55,876 bases of DNA, taken from NCBI GenBank assembly GCA_947625915.1, contig CANQPX010000008.1:1-55876 (forward strand), read 5' to 3'. Both the position numbers and the translations under genes were made by a program. Positions 1 through 8,231 of the stretch are shown here, in pieces. The notes below the pieces were generated by a model. The model was not told where the DNA came from. It did not search any database and saw only the letters and a list, made by a program, of their open reading frames with translations. Position 1 is the stretch's first letter; the number at the start of each line of letters is the position of its first letter. This DNA is from an uncultured Clostridia bacterium. Lineage in GTDB: Bacteria > Bacillota > Clostridia > Oscillospirales > Ruminococcaceae.

Positions 1-198
1 TTCGATATATTTTGAAAATCCCGAGCCGAGGAAATATCCTATAAGGGGCATAAGCGCCTGAAACCCGCCGAAAAACAAAGCGATGATGTAAGCGTGCCCG
101 ATGTTTAATTTCCGCATATTCAGACCTTTGCAGACGGAGACGGAAAACGCGTCCGCCGAAAGTCCTATGCCTATCATAAACAGTTCAAAAAATCCCAT
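1..198 (-). CDS. mntP: Manganese efflux pump MntP, N-terminal part (runs off the window)
   Basis: The first 66 codons of a small polytopic membrane protein that exports Mn(II). The N-terminus (MGFFELFMIGIGLSADAFSV, then SVCKGLNMRK) carries the conserved Asp in GLSADAF and the following Lys-Gly typical of the MntP/DUF204 family, and the next segment is a hydrophobic helix with FFGGFQALMPLIG. The ATG is preceded by GGGAGAAG at good distance. The rest of the gene lies outside the window. I see no clear -10/-35 pair or complete yybP-type Mn riboswitch in the short leader visible here, so regulation cannot be judged. Family call is confident. Confidence 0.9.
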   Translation of the reverse strand, partial: MGFFELFMIGIGLSADAFSVSVCKGLNMRKLNIGHAYIIALFFGGFQALMPLIGYFLGSGFSKYIE

Positions 199-250
199 AG
201 TATGAACTTCTCCCGAAATGTATGGCTTGTCAATTAAAATTTATGAAGGA

Positions 251-282
251 TATCCCGTTTATATGCAGAAATTATCGGGATA
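251..282 (-). terminator. Possible terminator hairpin between the Rpn-tail gene and mntP
   Basis: A 7-bp stem, TATCCCG paired with CGGGATA, closes a long 18-base loop. The T-rich tract lies on the plus-strand side (positions 283-295); on the minus strand, the direction of the flanking genes, the following sequence is only moderately U-rich. It may end the upstream small gene or simply be a structured leader of mntP. Confidence 0.3.
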
Positions 283-293
283 CATTTTTATTT

Positions 294-431
294 TCACGGA
301 GCTAATACCTTTCCATAGTCATAGATGGCTTTTTGGCGGGCATTGTATTCCATGCGCTTTTCCTCGTCTTGGCTTATGATCTCGAGTTGGTCGTAAGCTT
401 CCTTAATATATTCATTATTCTTTGCTGCCAT
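294..431 (-). CDS. 45-residue orphan Rpn/PD-(D/E)XK transposase tail protein
   Basis: Encodes a 45-residue, charged, helical protein beginning MAAKNNEYIKEAYDQLEIIS and ending in ...YGKVLAP. The pattern EAYDQLEIISQDEEKRMEY followed by NARQKAIYDY matches the helical C-terminal region of Rpn-family recombination-promoting nucleases (PF12784) as I know them; the nuclease core is absent. It is not a random leftover: it has a strong AAGGAG site 8-9 bases from the ATG and its own sigma-A promoter at 467-495, whose -10 context resembles that of the full Rpn gene at 54927. Either a deletion remnant still expressed or a free-standing counterpart of the short Rpn form discussed under findings. Function unproven. 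Confidence 0.6.
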   Translation of the reverse strand: MAAKNNEYIKEAYDQLEIISQDEEKRMEYNARQKAIYDYGKVLAP

Positions 432-466
432 CTCAAACTTCTCCTTTTGCTCTGCTTTTCAATTAT

Positions 467-495
467 ATTATACCACGAACTTTACATAATTGCAA
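467..495 (-). promoter_or_regulatory. Sigma-A promoter of the 45-residue gene
   Basis: On the minus strand TTGCAA (490-495) and TATAAT (467-472) are separated by 17 bases. The sequence around the -10, GTGGTATAATATAATTGA, is shared with the promoter of the Rpn gene near 54890. Confidence 0.75.
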
Positions 496-568
496 GTACG
501 GAGAAAATAAAAGCGGACGAAGAAATAACTTCTCCGCCCGCAAAGAAAGTATATGTTTTTGCCGAACA

Positions 569-1060
569 TCAGGCTTCATATGCCTTGATTATTTCGCCGA
601 TGAAAAGCTTGTGGATAGGATCGCTTCCGTTAGCAGGCTTTACATCGTCCGCCATAAGGGAAACGTCCATATCCTGCGCGTAAATTTTGCGGCAGACAAG
701 AGTAAGCTTTGCTTCTTCAAATGTTGTCGTGCCGTCGATAAATTCCGGAGAAAGTTTTGCCTGTGCGGCTTTGTCGCAGTCGCGTCCCGAATATGAACCG
801 CAGAATTTAAGCGCGGGACGGTATTTCTCATCGTAAAAACTTGCGGTGAAAAGCTCGTTTTTCTCCATAAATTCATAGGTGTAGCGGGTAGGGCGTACAA
901 CGGCGACAAAAACGTTCTTCCCCCACATAACTCCCGCAAATCCCCATGCGGCGGTCATGGTGTTGAATTTTTCCTTGTCTCCGCTTGTCAGCAGGAACCA
1001 GTCCTTGCCGATCCTGTTCCAAGGGTTGAAGTCAAGTTCGTTTACATTGATCTCGTTCAT
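569..1060 (-). CDS. Flavin reductase-like (flavoredoxin) domain protein
   Basis: A 163-residue protein of the flavin-reductase-like split-barrel family, which binds FMN and passes electrons from NAD(P)H or reduced partners. Seen in the sequence: an N-terminal stretch with NPWNRIGKDWFLLTSGD, then FNTMTAAWG (the substrate/flavin loop, reminiscent of NxMTxSW), VVRPTRYTYEF and FTASFYDEKYRPALKFCG, all in the order typical of small clostridial members. I use the ATG at 1060 because GAAAGGA precedes it; an upstream in-frame TTG would overlap that ribosome site. It lies 47 bases behind mnmA and is probably the last gene of the HAD-mnmA operon. Substrate unknown. Confidence 0.8.
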   Translation of the reverse strand: MNEINVNELDFNPWNRIGKDWFLLTSGDKEKFNTMTAAWGFAGVMWGKNVFVAVVRPTRYTYEFMEKNELFTASFYDEKYRPALKFCGSYSGRDCDKAAQAKLSPEFIDGTTTFEEAKLTLVCRKIYAQDMDVSLMADDVKPANGSDPIHKLFIGEIIKAYEA

Positions 1061-1107
1061 AATATCAGATCCTTTCAATATATTTTATTCGGAAATTTTC
1101 CCTTGAA

Positions 1108-2178
1108 TTACACTATCGTTCCGCCGCCTACAACTACATCTCCGTCATAGATAACAAGCGCCTGTCCTTTTGCGGGGGCGCGCTGGGGAACGTCAAACGT
1201 TACTTTAATACGGCTGTCTCCGACCCTTTCAAGAGTCCCCGCAAAATCTTTCATATTGTAGCGCGTTTTTGCGGTGATCCGCATCGGCTCGGAAATATCC
1301 TGTACGGATATTAAATTAACGTCCTCGGCGGTAACGGAAATTTTCATAAGGCTTTCGCTGTCTCCGAGAGTAACGGTGTTGTTTTCGGAATTTTTATCGC
1401 AGACGAACACAGGTTTCCCGAAAGTCACTCCCAGACCTTTGCGCTGTCCTATGGTGTATTTGCATATGCCGCCATGTCTGCCGATAACATTCCCGTCAGT
1501 GTCTATAAAATCCCCCTCGGGGAATGTCCTGCCCGTATGTTTTTCGATAAATCCCGCATAGTCTCCGTCAGGAACAAAACATATATCCTGACTGTCGGGC
1601 TTGCGGGCGTTTACAAGTCCGTTTTCTTCCGCAAGAGCGCGTATTTCGGATTTTTCCATTCCGAAAAGGGGAAATACCGTGTGTTCAAGCTGGAACTGCG
1701 TCATGCTGTACAGAACGTAAGTCTGATCTTTCTTTCTGTCTGCGGGACGGATAAGCAGCATTCTGCCGCTGTTCTCATCACGTTCGATCTTTGCGTAATG
1801 ACCCGTTGCGATGCCGTCAAAACCCAGTTCGTGAGCGCGGCGCAGCATTTTGTCAAATTTTATATATCTGTTGCAGTAAATACAGGGATTTGGCGTTTCG
1901 GCGCGGATATAACTGTCGGAAAATCTGTCCATGACCTCCCGGCGGAAATCTTCCTTGAAATTGAATACATAATGTTCAATGTCTATTTTTCTGCAAACGG
2001 CTTTTGCGTCCTCAACGTCGGAAAGGGAACAGCAAGTCCTTGTAAGAGAATTTTCGTCATCATATCCGTCAAAAAGTTTCAGCGTACAGCCGCTGACATC
2101 ATATCCCTGATCTTTAAGAAGCAATGCAGCGGCGGAACTGTCCACACCTCCGCTCATGCCCACAAGAATTTTTTTCAT
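1108..2178 (-). CDS. mnmA: tRNA-specific 2-thiouridylase MnmA
   Basis: Thiolates U34 of tRNA-Lys/Glu/Gln at the wobble base, using ATP and sulfur passed from a cysteine desulfurase. The 356-residue length is normal. The PP-loop SGGVDSS is at residues 9-15; the catalytic cysteine pair is C99 in TPNPCIYCN and C200 in SQDICFV; TGHYAKI and the C-terminal beta-barrel with IGQRKGLG are also present. Its start codon overlaps the stop of the upstream HAD gene by four bases (ATGA), indicating translational coupling. Confidence 0.97.
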   Translation of the reverse strand: MKKILVGMSGGVDSSAAALLLKDQGYDVSGCTLKLFDGYDDENSLTRTCCSLSDVEDAKAVCRKIDIEHYVFNFKEDFRREVMDRFSDSYIRAETPNPCIYCNRYIKFDKMLRRAHELGFDGIATGHYAKIERDENSGRMLLIRPADRKKDQTYVLYSMTQFQLEHTVFPLFGMEKSEIRALAEENGLVNARKPDSQDICFVPDGDYAGFIEKHTGRTFPEGDFIDTDGNVIGRHGGICKYTIGQRKGLGVTFGKPVFVCDKNSENNTVTLGDSESLMKISVTAEDVNLISVQDISEPMRITAKTRYNMKDFAGTLERVGDSRIKVTFDVPQRAPAKGQALVIYDGDVVVGGGTIV

Positions 2179-2825
2179 TTCAAAAGCTCCTCAAACGATC
2201 TTACCGACATATCGGCAATTTTTTCTATCTTTAAGAATTCTTCCTCGTATACTTCATCGTACATTCCTATCACAAAAAATCCCGCGCTTTTTGCGGACAT
2301 GACCGCGTGAAGGGAATCTTCAAAAACGGCTGTTTCGGAAGGTTTCCCGCCAAGCATTTCCGCAGCTTTAAGGAAAATTTCGGGGGATTCTTTCCCGCAG
2401 CCCACTTCATCGGAAGTGAGTACAAATTTCAATTTATCAAAGATCCCCCTTGCTCTTAGGGCGTCCTCCGCAAGTTTTTTCTTATTGGAAGTTGCGACGC
2501 ACATTTTTATGCCGCATTTTTCCGCGGAGTTTATGAACTTTTCCGCGCCGTGTCTCAGGAAAACGCGGTTTATGTAACGTTCTTCAACAATTTCAAGTAT
2601 CTTTTTTCCCACATCTTCAGGCGGCATGGAAAGTGAGAAAGCTTTTACGAGATATTCGCACGCCGAATCAAAGTGCATGGTTTTCATTGCTTTTGAATGG
2701 GCGGGGTCGTAGTCATAGCCGAGACCGTTTATGAATTCGCGGTCGGAATCCGCCCAGACCGACAAGCTGTCAAGGAGCGTTCCGTCCATATCAAAAATAA
2801 TATATCTTATATTTTCCGGCAGCAT
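2175..2825 (-). CDS. HAD-family phosphatase (phosphoglycolate phosphatase/beta-PGM-like)
   Basis: A 216-residue haloacid dehalogenase hydrolase. Motif I is FDMDGTLLDS near residues 10-19 (nucleophile Asp then acid Asp), motif II lies in CVATSNKKKLAED, and motif III/IV is in EVGCGKESPEIFLKAAE and AVFEDSLHAVMSAKSAG. The cap sequence fits the small alpha-helical C1 cap of beta-phosphoglucomutase and phosphoglycolate phosphatases; the true substrate cannot be told. First gene of an operon with mnmA, under the promoter at 2865-2893. GAGGA lies about 13 bases before the ATG, rather far. Confidence 0.88.
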   Translation of the reverse strand: MLPENIRYIIFDMDGTLLDSLSVWADSDREFINGLGYDYDPAHSKAMKTMHFDSACEYLVKAFSLSMPPEDVGKKILEIVEERYINRVFLRHGAEKFINSAEKCGIKMCVATSNKKKLAEDALRARGIFDKLKFVLTSDEVGCGKESPEIFLKAAEMLGGKPSETAVFEDSLHAVMSAKSAGFFVIGMYDEVYEEEFLKIEKIADMSVRSFEELLK

Positions 2826-2864
2826 AGTTATTCATCATTCCTCATCGGATATTCTCTATAGAAA

Positions 2865-2893
2865 ATTATATCAGTTCGCACTGATTTTGTCAA
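2865..2893 (-). promoter_or_regulatory. Consensus sigma-A promoter of the HAD-mnmA operon
   Basis: TTGACA (2888-2893) and TATAAT (2865-2870) on the minus strand with a 17-base spacer: a perfect consensus promoter about 40 bases before the HAD start. Confidence 0.88.
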
Positions 2894-2984
2894 CAGCGCG
2901 GCGCAGAGTGACCGAGGAGCGGAAAAACATTTGCACCATATCTTGACAATGATAAATAATTGCAATATAATATTAATATACCAG

Positions 2985-3352
2985 CTTGTCGATAAGGCAT
3001 AATATAGTTTGTTGTCAAACAATTGATGGTTTTATAGAAAAACAAATTGCTCTGTATTGCAAAACAGCTCACCGGGCTGTTTTGCAAGGCATAAATTATA
3101 ATAACCGTTAATGCCAAGGGGAACGCTCTCTCTTGCAGAGCGTTCCCCTCTTGCCGCTTACAGCGGAAACGACGCTTGCGTCGTTTTATTCACACCCTTT
3201 GCAGAGGCGCCTTCGTAAGGGGGGATTTCGTCGTCTGCGGACGACGACAAGGGGTTTCACCCCTCGACCCCGCCGGCGCGGCTGCGCCGGACCAGCTTTT
3301 CAATTTTGCGCTGCGCGCAAAATTGTTAAAAACTTTTTCGACAGACTGTTAA
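2985..3352 (+). repeat. Dispersed structured repeat family 1, copy A
   Basis: No gene is evident here. The stretch is one of five copies (others near 40044-40390, 40415-40705, 46130-46430, 54000-54275) of a hairpin-rich element. In order it shows a 12-bp stem TTGCAAAACAGC/GCTGTTTTGCAA (3057-3087), a stem GGGGAACGCTCT/AGAGCGTTCCCC, a short GCCGCT/AGCGG stem, an extra hairpin AAACGACG/CGTCGTTT seen only in this copy, CGTCGTC/GACGACG, GGGGTTTCACCCC, CCGGCGC/GCGCCGG and finally CAATTTTGCGC/GCGCAAAATTG. Stems are kept while their letters change between copies. Confidence 0.85.
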
Positions 3353-3417
3353 TATACCGTCCTTAACTGCAAACAATACCGTTGTTTGCAGCGCATTTAT
3401 CGGAAGGAGCTTTGAAA

Positions 3418-4500
3418 ATGGATGATCTGACCACACCCGCACCAATGCAGGTAAGCGTTGTCCCGAGCCCGGAAGAACGTACCGCTATCCGCAAAAAATA
3501 CAGCCTTACCGCTATAGTTCTTATTGTAAATACATTCCTGTTCAATTTTCTCGGCGGAGTCGTTCCGACTTTGATATTTGCCGCCGTGGGCGGAGGCTTT
3601 TCCGAAGAAGCACTTGCCGCGGGAAGACAAGCTATCGTTGAACATGAAGTCATCTTAACGCTTTTGTCCGTTCTTCCGCCGATAATAAGCGAAGTCACTT
3701 CAATACTTCTGGGAATAAAATTTTTCGGCATAGACTTCAAGCGGCTCGTTTCAAACCGCGACGGCTACGGCAGCGGAACTATAATAAAGCTTATAACGCT
3801 TTCTCTCGGATTGCAGCTTGCGGCGGGAGTTGCCGCCGCGATACTGCAAATGATATTCGCCTTTTTTGGTATGGAAAGCCCCACGCCCGATCTTTCGGGA
3901 ACAAATTCATTTGCCGCAAACCTTATACTTAGTTTTTATGCCTGCCTGCTCGGTCCTGTACTGGAAGAATTTTTGTACCGCGGCGTCGTATTGCAGTCCA
4001 TGCGCAAATACAACGAGCGCTTTGCAATATTCCTTTCCGCCGCGATATTCGGACTCATGCACCAGAACTATCAGCAGTTCATTCTGGGATTTTTGCTCGG
4101 CATACCTCTTGCGGCGGTAACATTAAAATATAATTCGCTCATACCGTCGATATTCACGCATATTTTTGTAAATATTTCCGGTATGCTCACAACATATATC
4201 CTGCAATATTTCTGCCCCGAATATTATGAAGCGATCATATCCGGAGCCGTGTCCGACGATATTTCTTTCGGAACATCGAAAATGCTTGTGATACTGATAA
4301 TAGGAGCAGTCCGCATAGCCTTTGCCGCCGCAGGTCTTGTGGTGGGAATAGTCGCTCTTGCCAAGGGCAGGAACATGAAACGCCCCACTCCCGCCGGAAA
4401 GTCCCGCGCTTTCCCGATAATAGTCCGCTCGGTGCCTTGGTGGATAGTTATGGCAGCATATGTTTATCTTGCCTTTTTTGAACCGTTCATAACCGCCTGA
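3418..4500 (+). CDS. CPBP-family intramembrane metalloprotease (Rce1/Abi-like)
   Basis: A 360-residue polytopic membrane protein. The three CPBP motifs are intact: EEFLYRG at residues 183-189 (metal-binding Glu pair and Arg), FGLMH with H215, and HIFVN with H248 and N252. Family members cleave CAAX-like or other membrane substrates, or act in bacteriocin immunity; nothing here names the substrate. AAGGAG sits eight bases before the chosen ATG; an earlier in-frame ATG at 3382 has no such site and would add a non-helical extension. The leader emerges directly from family-1 copy A. A proline-rich segment is followed by a last hydrophobic helix at the C-terminus. Confidence 0.88.
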   Translation: MDDLTTPAPMQVSVVPSPEERTAIRKKYSLTAIVLIVNTFLFNFLGGVVPTLIFAAVGGGFSEEALAAGRQAIVEHEVILTLLSVLPPIISEVTSILLGIKFFGIDFKRLVSNRDGYGSGTIIKLITLSLGLQLAAGVAAAILQMIFAFFGMESPTPDLSGTNSFAANLILSFYACLLGPVLEEFLYRGVVLQSMRKYNERFAIFLSAAIFGLMHQNYQQFILGFLLGIPLAAVTLKYNSLIPSIFTHIFVNISGMLTTYILQYFCPEYYEAIISGAVSDDISFGTSKMLVILIIGAVRIAFAAAGLVVGIVALAKGRNMKRPTPAGKSRAFPIIVRSVPWWIVMAAYVYLAFFEPFITA

Positions 4501-4582
4501 ATTTTGCTCCTGATGTTCATAAAAACTTTTTATTATGACGTATTATTCAAAAAAAATTCAGTGAATTCGGTAAAATAACATA

Positions 4583-4610
4583 TTGCAATTATTTTTATTT
4601 GTGGTATAAT
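4583..4610 (+). promoter_or_regulatory. Sigma-A promoter of the epimerase gene
   Basis: TTGCAA (4583-4588), 16-base spacer, TATAAT (4605-4610), about 45 bases before the ATG. Confidence 0.75.
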
Positions 4611-4655
4611 AGTATGTGTATGACAAAATTATAATAGAATGGAGGGACGGCGGAT

Positions 4656-5600
4656 ATGAAAACTGTTTTTGTAACAGGTGCGTCCGGTCTTATCGGAAGT
4701 GAACTTTCCGAAGCTTTGCTTTCAAAAGGTTTCAGTGTTATAGGTGTGGATAATACTCCCAATACTAACGTTGATAACCCCAACTATACTTTTGTGCAGG
4801 CATCTATCGACAATAAAGACGCCATCACTCAGGCTATGATAAACGGCATAGATGTTCTTATCCACCTCGGCTGTACCGTGGATAATGACTTCCCTAACAT
4901 AATCACTCCCGCAGAGGAAAAAAAGTCCGCTGCTGTGGATAAGTTCCTTTTTAAAGCTGCCGTTGCGGCAGGCGTAAATGACATGATAATGGTCAGCACC
5001 CATCAGGTGTATGCTCCGCAGAAAACAAGAGAACCTATCAGGGAAACTTCTGTCGAAAAGCCCGCTACCGCTTACGGAAAGCTTAAATACGACAGTGAAA
5101 AGGCTCTTTCCAAAGCCGTAAAATCTGCGGCTTCCGTTAAAGGCGTCATCGCAAGGGTCTGCCCGATATATACAAAATCCTATGCTCCCAATCTCCATGC
5201 AAGGATATACGATCCGAAGGACAATTGCTCCTACATATACGGATATGGAGATTACGGCTTCTCGTTCTGCTGTCTGTATAACCTTATAGATTTTATCGTC
5301 GGCATACTCAATGCTGCACCGGGCATAAACTATCAGGGGATTTACAATGTTTGCGATACGAAGCCTATCCTTGCGAAGGATATCGTTGATTTTGAAAGAC
5401 AGTACCACAAGCTTGGTGCGGTCATCCAGAGAAATTACGGAGCAGACGCGGTAAAATCCGCGATCGCGTTCGGTTCAAAGAGCGCAAAGACGGATTACAG
5501 GTACAATGATATAAGCACCGTATGCAGCAACATTTCCTATGACAACACCAAAGCGCAGAGGATTTCCACATTCCGCTGGAAACTTTCAAACACAAAGTAA
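4656..5600 (+). CDS. NAD-dependent epimerase/dehydratase (extended SDR)
   Basis: A 314-residue extended short-chain dehydrogenase. The Rossmann motif GASGLIGSE (about residues 8-16) binds NAD(P), followed by VIGVDN; the active-site Ser/Thr region is MVSTHQVYAP and the Tyr-Lys pair lies in AYGKLKYDSEK. Such proteins act on nucleotide sugars or related substrates. The C-terminal substrate region is not distinctive enough for a specific assignment. Stands alone with its own promoter and a downstream terminator; GGAGGG precedes the ATG. Confidence 0.85.
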   Translation: MKTVFVTGASGLIGSELSEALLSKGFSVIGVDNTPNTNVDNPNYTFVQASIDNKDAITQAMINGIDVLIHLGCTVDNDFPNIITPAEEKKSAAVDKFLFKAAVAAGVNDMIMVSTHQVYAPQKTREPIRETSVEKPATAYGKLKYDSEKALSKAVKSAASVKGVIARVCPIYTKSYAPNLHARIYDPKDNCSYIYGYGDYGFSFCCLYNLIDFIVGILNAAPGINYQGIYNVCDTKPILAKDIVDFERQYHKLGAVIQRNYGADAVKSAIAFGSKSAKTDYRYNDISTVCSNISYDNTKAQRISTFRWKLSNTK

Positions 5601-5615
5601 AGTAAAAAAATGATA

Positions 5616-5682
5616 AAAATATCCGTCCGACATCGGGCGGATATTTTAGTTTGACGAAGCCCGCTCCTTTCGGAACGGGCTT
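5616..5682. terminator. Two back-to-back bidirectional terminator hairpins
   Basis: Hairpin one (5616-5647) has a 13-14 bp stem AAAATATCCGTCCG against CGGGCGGATATTTT. Hairpin two (5657-5682) pairs AAGCCCG with CGGGCTT and is followed by CTTTTT on the plus strand. Together they separate the convergent epimerase and EF-G-like genes. Confidence 0.8.
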
Positions 5683-5693
5683 ACTCTTTTTAA

Positions 5694-7784
5694 TCACGCA
5701 TCGGGTTCATTATCCATGCTGAGTATAACTTCACTGACAAGATTTCCCGGGAGCTGCTCATAACGCAGATGTTCAAGCGTAAAAGTTCCCTTGCCGCGGG
5801 TTATCTGCCGAAGCTGCATGGTGAAACTCTGCATCTCACGCATGGGAACTTCCGCTTCGATAATAGTCATGCCCTTCTTTGAAGCGGGATTCATACCGAT
5901 AACACGTCCGCGCCGCTTGTTAAGATCGCCCATGATATCGCCCGTGTTCTCATCGGGAGCGGTAACGGTAAGCTTTCCTATAGGCTCGAGGATAGTCGGA
6001 TCGGCTTGCTTCAAGCCCTCTTTGAAGGCGATGCCCGCAGCAGTCTTGAACGCCATTTCCGAGCTGTCAACAGGGTGATACGAACCGTCTACAAGTATCG
6101 CTTTCAATCCTGTTACGGGACAGCCCGCAAGAACGCCTTTCTTCATGCAGTCCTGCAAGCCCTTTTCAACAGCGGGGAAGAAGTTCTTCGGAACTGCTCC
6201 GCCGAATACTTTTTCTTCAAATACAAGTTCTTCCGACAGGCAAGGTTCAAATTCTATCCATACATGACCGTACTGACCGTGACCGCCGCTCTGTTTCTTG
6301 TGTTTGCCTTCGACTTTGACTTTTTTGCGGATAGTTTCGCGGTAAGCTATCTTAGGTTCTTTCAGAACGACTTCCGCGCCGAATTTTGATTTAAGTTTTG
6401 CGGTCGCAACGTCAAGATGCTGTTCGCCGAGACCTGTGAGGATCTGTTCTTTCGTGAAAGGATCCATACCGTAGGAAAGAGTCTTATCCTCTTCAATAAG
6501 ACGCTGTATGCCTGTGCTGATCTTGCTCTCATCGCCCTGAGACTTGGCGGTGACAGCCATTTTATAGCAGGGCTTCGGGAATTCGATCTCTGGGAATTTT
6601 ACATTTATTCCCGCGCCGCATATGGTATCGGAAGTAGCCGCGCCGATCTTTACCGCAACAACTATATCTCCCGCGTTGGCTTCGGTGACTTCGGTCTGTT
6701 TTTTGCCGCACATGGTATAGAGTTTGCCGATCTTTTCCGTTGCGCCGGAAGTAGTGTTCGTATAATCGGAATTAGCTTTCAGCACGCCGCTGATAACTTT
6801 TATATAGGACATTTTTCCCACGAACGGATCCGCTACCGTTTTGAAAACAAATGCGGAAGTGGGAGCTTTTTCGTCGTAAGCGACTTCTGTCGGCTCGTCC
6901 TTATCGTCAACTGCAAAAGCAGGCTTATTGTCGGCGGGAGCGGGGAGAAGAAGTTCTATCTCTTTAAGGATCATGTCTATTCCGGCGGTCGTTGCCGCGG
7001 AGCAGCAGACAACGGGAGTTATTACGCCTTCGTTCATGCCCTTGTGGATACCGTGAACAAGTTCTTTCTGGGTAAAAGCTTCGCCGTCAAAGAACTTTTC
7101 CATAAGTTCATCATCTGTCTCCGCAACGGCTTCCGAGAAAGCAGCCACAAGACCGTCCATACGGTACTCCATTTTTTCGGAAATTTCCGCAGTGGGCATA
7201 TCCGTTTCAACGGCGTTGCCCTTATCGTCATATTTATAAGCTTTCATTTCGATAAGGTTAACGAAAGAGATGACCTTATGATCTTTTATTACCGGAACGA
7301 CTACCGGGCAGACCGTAGGACCGAACGTTGTTTTAAGGTCTGTAAGGACGTTATAGAAGTTCGCGTCTATATCGTCAACTTTTGTTACAACGAACATTGT
7401 GGGCTTGCCGAGACTTCTTGCGTATTCGTAAGCTTTTTCGGTGCCGACTTTAACGCCCGATTTGGCGGATACCGTTATCATGACCGTACCCGCAGCGGTT
7501 ATGCCCTCACACATACCGCCTTCAAAGTCGAACAATCCCGGCGTATCGAGAAGGTTGACTTTTATGTCATTATATTCAAAGGAAGCGAGAGCGGTACTGA
7601 GTGAAGCTTTACGCTTTATTTCCTCCGGGTCGAAATCGCAGACGGTATTCCCGTCGGCAGTTTTTCCGAGGCGGTCAGAAGCGCCCGCCTTAAACAGCAA
7701 AGCTTCCGCGAGGGATGTTTTGCCCGAGCCGGAATGTCCCGCAACAGCAATATTTTTTATGTTTTCCGCGCCGTAATGTTTCAT
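5694..7784 (-). CDS. Elongation factor G-like GTPase (EF-G2/FusA paralogue)
   Basis: A 696-residue translational GTPase with the five-domain layout of EF-G, but with unusual nucleotide motifs: the P-loop is GHSGSGKTS (residues 16-24) rather than the GHxDxGKTT of housekeeping EF-G, G3 is DTPG (80-83), and G4 is TKVD (134-137) rather than NKxD. This combination is what I know of the clostridial EF-G-like paralogue group; its role is unclear, and it is unlikely to be the only EF-G of the cell. The domain IV/V region (HGQYGHVWIEFEP, MREMQSFTMQLRQITRGKG) is well kept. The ATG at 7784 is chosen because it has GGAGAG upstream and starts the conserved fold; the earlier start would add 21 unrelated residues. 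Confidence 0.9.
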   Translation of the reverse strand: MKHYGAENIKNIAVAGHSGSGKTSLAEALLFKAGASDRLGKTADGNTVCDFDPEEIKRKASLSTALASFEYNDIKVNLLDTPGLFDFEGGMCEGITAAGTVMITVSAKSGVKVGTEKAYEYARSLGKPTMFVVTKVDDIDANFYNVLTDLKTTFGPTVCPVVVPVIKDHKVISFVNLIEMKAYKYDDKGNAVETDMPTAEISEKMEYRMDGLVAAFSEAVAETDDELMEKFFDGEAFTQKELVHGIHKGMNEGVITPVVCCSAATTAGIDMILKEIELLLPAPADNKPAFAVDDKDEPTEVAYDEKAPTSAFVFKTVADPFVGKMSYIKVISGVLKANSDYTNTTSGATEKIGKLYTMCGKKQTEVTEANAGDIVVAVKIGAATSDTICGAGINVKFPEIEFPKPCYKMAVTAKSQGDESKISTGIQRLIEEDKTLSYGMDPFTKEQILTGLGEQHLDVATAKLKSKFGAEVVLKEPKIAYRETIRKKVKVEGKHKKQSGGHGQYGHVWIEFEPCLSEELVFEEKVFGGAVPKNFFPAVEKGLQDCMKKGVLAGCPVTGLKAILVDGSYHPVDSSEMAFKTAAGIAFKEGLKQADPTILEPIGKLTVTAPDENTGDIMGDLNKRRGRVIGMNPASKKGMTIIEAEVPMREMQSFTMQLRQITRGKGTFTLEHLRYEQLPGNLVSEVILSMDNEPDA

Positions 7785-7986
7785 ACTGTTCTCTCCAATC
7801 GAATTTATCTTAAAATTTTGCAATAACAAAAAAGTATTACAATACAATTAATATTATATCCTTATTTATGTAAAATTGCAATGGATAAACGACATTTTCA
7901 ACAAATTACAGTATAATTGGTTAAAACTATTGTGCATTTTGCCAATAGTATGCAAAAGATTATATTATATTTCCACGAATTATGTA

Positions 7987-8015
7987 TTGAAATTTTTAAA
8001 AAAATATGATATTAT
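7987..8015 (+). promoter_or_regulatory. Promoter before the nfeD leader
   Basis: TTGAAA (7987-7992), 17 bases, TATTAT (8010-8015), placing a start near 8022, at the edge of the long inverted repeat that follows. The 200 bases before it (7785-7986) are A+T-rich and show nothing else. Confidence 0.6.
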
Positions 8016-8022
8016 ATTATTT

Positions 8023-8216
8023 AAAGGCAGCAGCGCACAAAGATTGTCGTGCAGATGCGCCGTCAGATTTTTCGTCAGATTGTCTGAAAAGCCCGCAAAA
8101 GCTTTAGCTTTTTGCATACTTGTCGTATGTCAAGGGATTTTCGGGCAATATGACGGAAAATATGCAAGCAGATGTGCGGCAAAGCCGTAAGGCGGTCTTT
8201 GTGCGGTGCTGCCTTA
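8023..8216 (+). repeat. Structured leader or MITE-like element bounded by a 20-base inverted repeat
   Basis: AAGGCAGCAGCGCACAAAGA (from 8024) is complementary at 19 of 20 positions to the sequence ending at 8215, 152 bases later. Between them lie further pairings: CCGTCA with TGACGG, GCAAAAGC with GCTTTTTGC, CATAC with GTATG, and CCG with CGG around TAAGG. It contains no convincing gene. Its right edge is 1-2 bases from the nfeD ribosome site. It may be a folded 5' leader or a small inserted palindromic element; its sequence resembles dispersed repeats I associate with clostridial genomes, but I cannot confirm that here. Confidence 0.6.
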
Positions 8217-8231
8217 GAGGAGGAGTCGATA

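Noticed and set aside
199-293. yybP-ykoY manganese riboswitch before mntP
   Set aside because: The space is too short and I cannot find the conserved loops; only one weak hairpin is present.
1474-2310. 278-codon plus-strand frame opposite mnmA and the HAD gene
   Set aside because: Spans the coupled junction of two real minus-strand genes; complement shadow.
6417-7604. 395-codon plus-strand open frame opposite the EF-G-like gene
   Set aside because: Lies antisense to a well-supported GTPase gene, has no ribosome site and gives a composition (Phe, Arg, Tyr, His-rich) typical of a complement shadow.
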